DNA from: Siphonodentalium dalli
Lineage: Eukaryota > Mollusca > Scaphopoda > Gadilida > Siphonodentaliidae
NCBI GenBank assembly: GCA_032622095.1
Contig: CP136061.1
Location: 257,518,077-257,582,076, forward strand
Direction of reading: 5' to 3'
DNA: 64,000 bases
Both the position numbers and the translations under genes were made by a program. The notes beneath the pieces are model-generated. The model did no database searches. It saw only the letters and a list, made by a program, of their open reading frames with translations, and had not been told where the DNA came from. The stretch's first letter is position 1. Each line of letters opens with the position of its first letter. This document shows, in pieces, positions 61,536 through 64,000 of this stretch.

Positions 61536-62559
61536 AACGCTCTTTGTTGTCTACCGCTTTTAGGAGACGGAAGCATGGACGCTCTTTATATTTAAATTTC
61601 ACAACACCATACAAAATCACCCATGACATATCGAAATAGAGCACGTTCATAATTGAGAACGCTCTTTATTGTCTATACCGCGACGAAAACATGGACGCTC
61701 TTTATTAGAGGCAATCATTGGATTTTTTCTAGGCTAACAATTAAAAAAAATCCTCTCTAGAAAGTCAATATCTGCATCAAAACGTAAAATAAAACGAAAA
61801 AATAAACGAACAACAAACACAAATTGAAAAACCACGCCAGGCGAGCCTTCGATTAAAAAAAATGTTGTTGTGCCAAACTGCAGCCTAATTAATAATTATT
61901 GTAGTTTCGACAGTCTGTTGTGTATTCGATTGAATTATTTTGTTTACGCACTTATCAATCTTGACTGGATGGATTTTATCAAGCTGTTCAGTCGCGCACT
62001 TCTCCGCACACTATGTCTCGTGTGAAGAAACAGACAGGCGGAATAAAAATAACTATTGTTTACACCAACTTGTATTCTTTCAGAAACAGTAAAATTATTT
62101 TCGCACGAAATTCCGTTCGCTCATTGCATTTCTGCATAAATTAATCTCATTTCACACAACTTTTATCGCCTCAAAGTGCATTTTAGCCATCATTATTCGT
62201 TATATAATCCAACATTCTAGCAAATCCAGTTCATAATTCAGCACATTCAAACAGTTTTATTCCGTGATCGCTATTTATCGAAAAGGCCTAGCTAATTAAC
62301 CACCGACTGCAATATTTTACACGTAATTTATCAACTCGTTACGCGATTGGCGGAATTATTTTAAGCTCCACCCACCGCTGTCACCGGTAAGCGTCGATGC
62401 AGATGATCGGTCATGTGACTGCGTTGTGGTCATGCGATCGCACTCACGTGATTTACACTTCGGATATTTCCGTGATTTTTTTTAATATAATAATAATTAA
62501 AATACTATCTGCTCGATTTTGAATTTTCTTGCCGAAATGGGTCTGTTAGACATATATTA
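61536..62559. other. No gene; four inverted ATAAAGAGCGTT motifs at the left
   Basis: AACGCTCTTTGTTGTCTACC, GGACGCTCTTTATATT, AACGCTCTTTATTGTCTATA and GGACGCTCTTTATTAG lie at 61536-61705. The rest is unmatched. Confidence 0.45.
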
Positions 62560-63090
62560 TTAGCTCACCTGAGACGAAGTCTCCGGTGGAGCTATAGTCA
62601 TCACTCCTCGTCCGTCGTCCATCCGTCCGTCTGTTCGTCCGTCCGTCAATAATCATCTTCTCCAGAACCGTAAGACGTAATGGGTTCATATTTGGTGTGG
62701 ATGTTCCCTAGGTGAATCACATTCAGATTTGTTCAAATGAGGTTACTGGGTGAAATAGTTGCGAAAGCAGGGCCATAACTCTATTCCTCCATAGTAATTC
62801 TTACAACGACTTCTTTTCCTGAACTATTAGGCCGAATGTGTTCATATTTGGTGTGGATGTTCCCTAGTTGACTCACATTCAGATTTGTTCAAATGAGGTC
62901 ACCAGGTTGATTAGTTGAGAAACCAGGGCCATAACTCTATTCCTCCATAGTAATTCTTAGAATTACTTCTTCTTTTGAACCATTGGACCGATTTAGCTTA
63001 TATTTGGTATGGAGGTTCCTTGTGTGATTGGGGTTCAGATTTGTTCAAATGGGGGCCCTAGGTCAAATAGGGGCAGGGCACAGGGACATA
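62560..63090. repeat. R-type repeat (AGCTCACCTGAGACGAAGTC) with three ~180-bp subunits
   Basis: TTAGCTCACCTGAGACGAAG / TCTCCGGTGGAGCTATAG at the head, GTCCATCCGTCCGTCTGTTC, then three subunits with TTCATATTTGGTGTGGATGT, GATTTGTTCAAATGAGGT and GGGCCATAACTCTATTCC. A class I recall as abundant in molluscs and lancelets. Confidence 0.7.
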
Positions 63091-63586
63091 ACTCTTCACA
63101 CACACAAAATTAATTTAAATCCTTGCTCAATTTAAAAACTAAATTAAAACGTGAAAACAAAAAATATTTAATTTCAAATTGAAACATAAAAATATATATT
63201 TTTTCAATTGAATCTTTGATTTGTTTTTAAACACACCACACCCTCAGATCCCCCTGCCCAGTCATCACCCCTCCCCCAACCGCCTCCATCTCTCCCACCA
63301 CCACCACCGCCACTGCATGTCCCTGCCACCTCACACCAGATCCCTGCAAAGTTCACACCATTAAAAGCCTTATACAGCTGTAGTTATATGACTTGCCAGG
63401 AACTGGCCAGCCTTACTTCTCACATCTGTTTGTCCAGTCATTATAAAGTAATTAACTTTTATCTCAATATCCACATTTATCCTGGCTAAGAGAGAGAGAG
63501 GTGCCTGAATGAAATTTAATCCTATGTGTTTACAGCAATCTCAAATACAACTCTAACTGTTTACACCTTTATTATTAGTATTAGTA
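63091..63586. other. No gene; AT-rich, then C-rich
   Basis: Unmatched low-complexity sequence, including a CCACCACCACCACCGCC tract at about 63295. Confidence 0.4.
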
Positions 63587-64000
63587 TTAACCATTTCATT
63601 ACCACTATGCTGGTACAGCAATAAATACCCTGCACCAGAGTATTCTCCTATATATAAGAGAATGCACTGGGGTTCAAGATCAAGGAAATATTGTTAGGCC
63701 AATATAGTCAGACATTCAAATAAATCACACATGTCCTATTCCCGCAGGGATATCTCCCGCATATGTTTGGGGAAGGGGCAAATTTCTCAGATTTGTTCAT
63801 TGAGATGTAATTTTTTCCCCAAAACCAATTACATATACTAAAATAAAATGAATATAAAATAATAGACCATTGATTAAGAGAAATGAGCTCCTAGTTTTAA
63901 TATTTGTCCAATAGTTATTATTTTATAACAAGGTACTAGTATCATGCCAGTGCATTGTCTTATATAATGTGAGTGTCCCATAGGTAGCCTCACCTAAGAG
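63587..64000. mobile_element. V-type element, left part, running off the window
   Basis: TTAACCATTTCATTACCACT, ATGCTGGTACAGCA, CCCTGCACCAGAGTATTCTC and TATATAAGAGAATGCACTGG, with GATCAAGGAAATATTGTTAG as in the V1 linker. Another diverged hairpin (GCCAGTGCATTGTCTTATAT and a TCCCATAGGTAGCCTCAC loop) begins at about 63949 and is cut by the window end. Confidence 0.55.

Noticed and set aside
1-64000. tRNA, rRNA or snRNA genes
   Set aside because: No cloverleaf, conserved rRNA block or snRNA motif was recognised by eye; a covariance-model scan would be needed to exclude short ones.

Overview
The window reads as AT-rich genomic DNA of an invertebrate animal, most likely a marine mollusc such as a bivalve. 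This is inferred from three things: one 445-residue FMRFamide-receptor-like GPCR, families of repeats that begin with runs of CCGTCCGT and carry degenerate 'gagttat..cccttttt cgactta' blocks common in molluscan genomes (from memory, not searched), and eukaryotic gene density. There is no operon structure, no tRNA or rRNA gene was seen, and only one intact protein gene is supported.

The gene is at 46430-47767 (+): an uninterrupted rhodopsin-class GPCR reading frame with a plausible 3' splice site 82 bases upstream of its ATG. One decayed gene-sized relic lies at 1420-3610 (+). It is a multi-domain protein family that I recognise as multi-copy and uncharacterised in cnidarians and molluscs, broken here by many frame changes. 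A possible 29-codon THAP-like first-exon stub is at 61446-61535.

Almost everything else is mobile or tandem DNA. Families, named here for convenience: A (TTAA site, ends CCCTTTGAGTGCCAGG, 9 copies), B (TTAA site, ends CCCTTTACCCAACA, 9 copies), V (older TTAA elements ending near CCCTTTCATGA), E (TA site, ends TGTGACCCGCC), N (TTAA site, ends CTGGTTC), and C (about 210 bp foldbacks with TA sites and CAGTAATGCCC ends, about 18 copies or parts). There is also a hAT-like element with an 8-bp target duplication (41991-43654), a Harbinger-like element with a TAA duplication (49254-50910), a further nested element (40420-41181), several large foldbacks, and mosaics of internally repeated elements.

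The most unusual signal is a 69-bp near-perfect hairpin (27-base outer arms, a T/C mismatch, a 5-bp inner stem and a 3-base loop). It is found inside A, B and E elements whose termini are unrelated beyond a few bases, at least 27 times nearly unchanged. A diverged form is tandemly amplified 12-fold inside a V element. Paralogous empty sites in the same window directly show TTAA target duplication for families A and B, and A/B elements have repeatedly landed in the TTAA sites inside the arms of C foldbacks.

Tandem arrays: 67 bp x15 (4536-5550), 43 bp x40 (9588-11311), 48 bp x11 (11885-12400), 96 bp x12 (25043-26166), 24 bp x9, 22 bp x5, 31 bp x10, 47 bp x8, a 29/48-bp composite (33385-33983), a 60/29-bp composite (38808-39400) and 33 bp x4. 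Long open frames inside these arrays are consequences of the repeat units, not genes. Stretches with no recognisable content are listed as such. Copy numbers and boundaries were read by eye.
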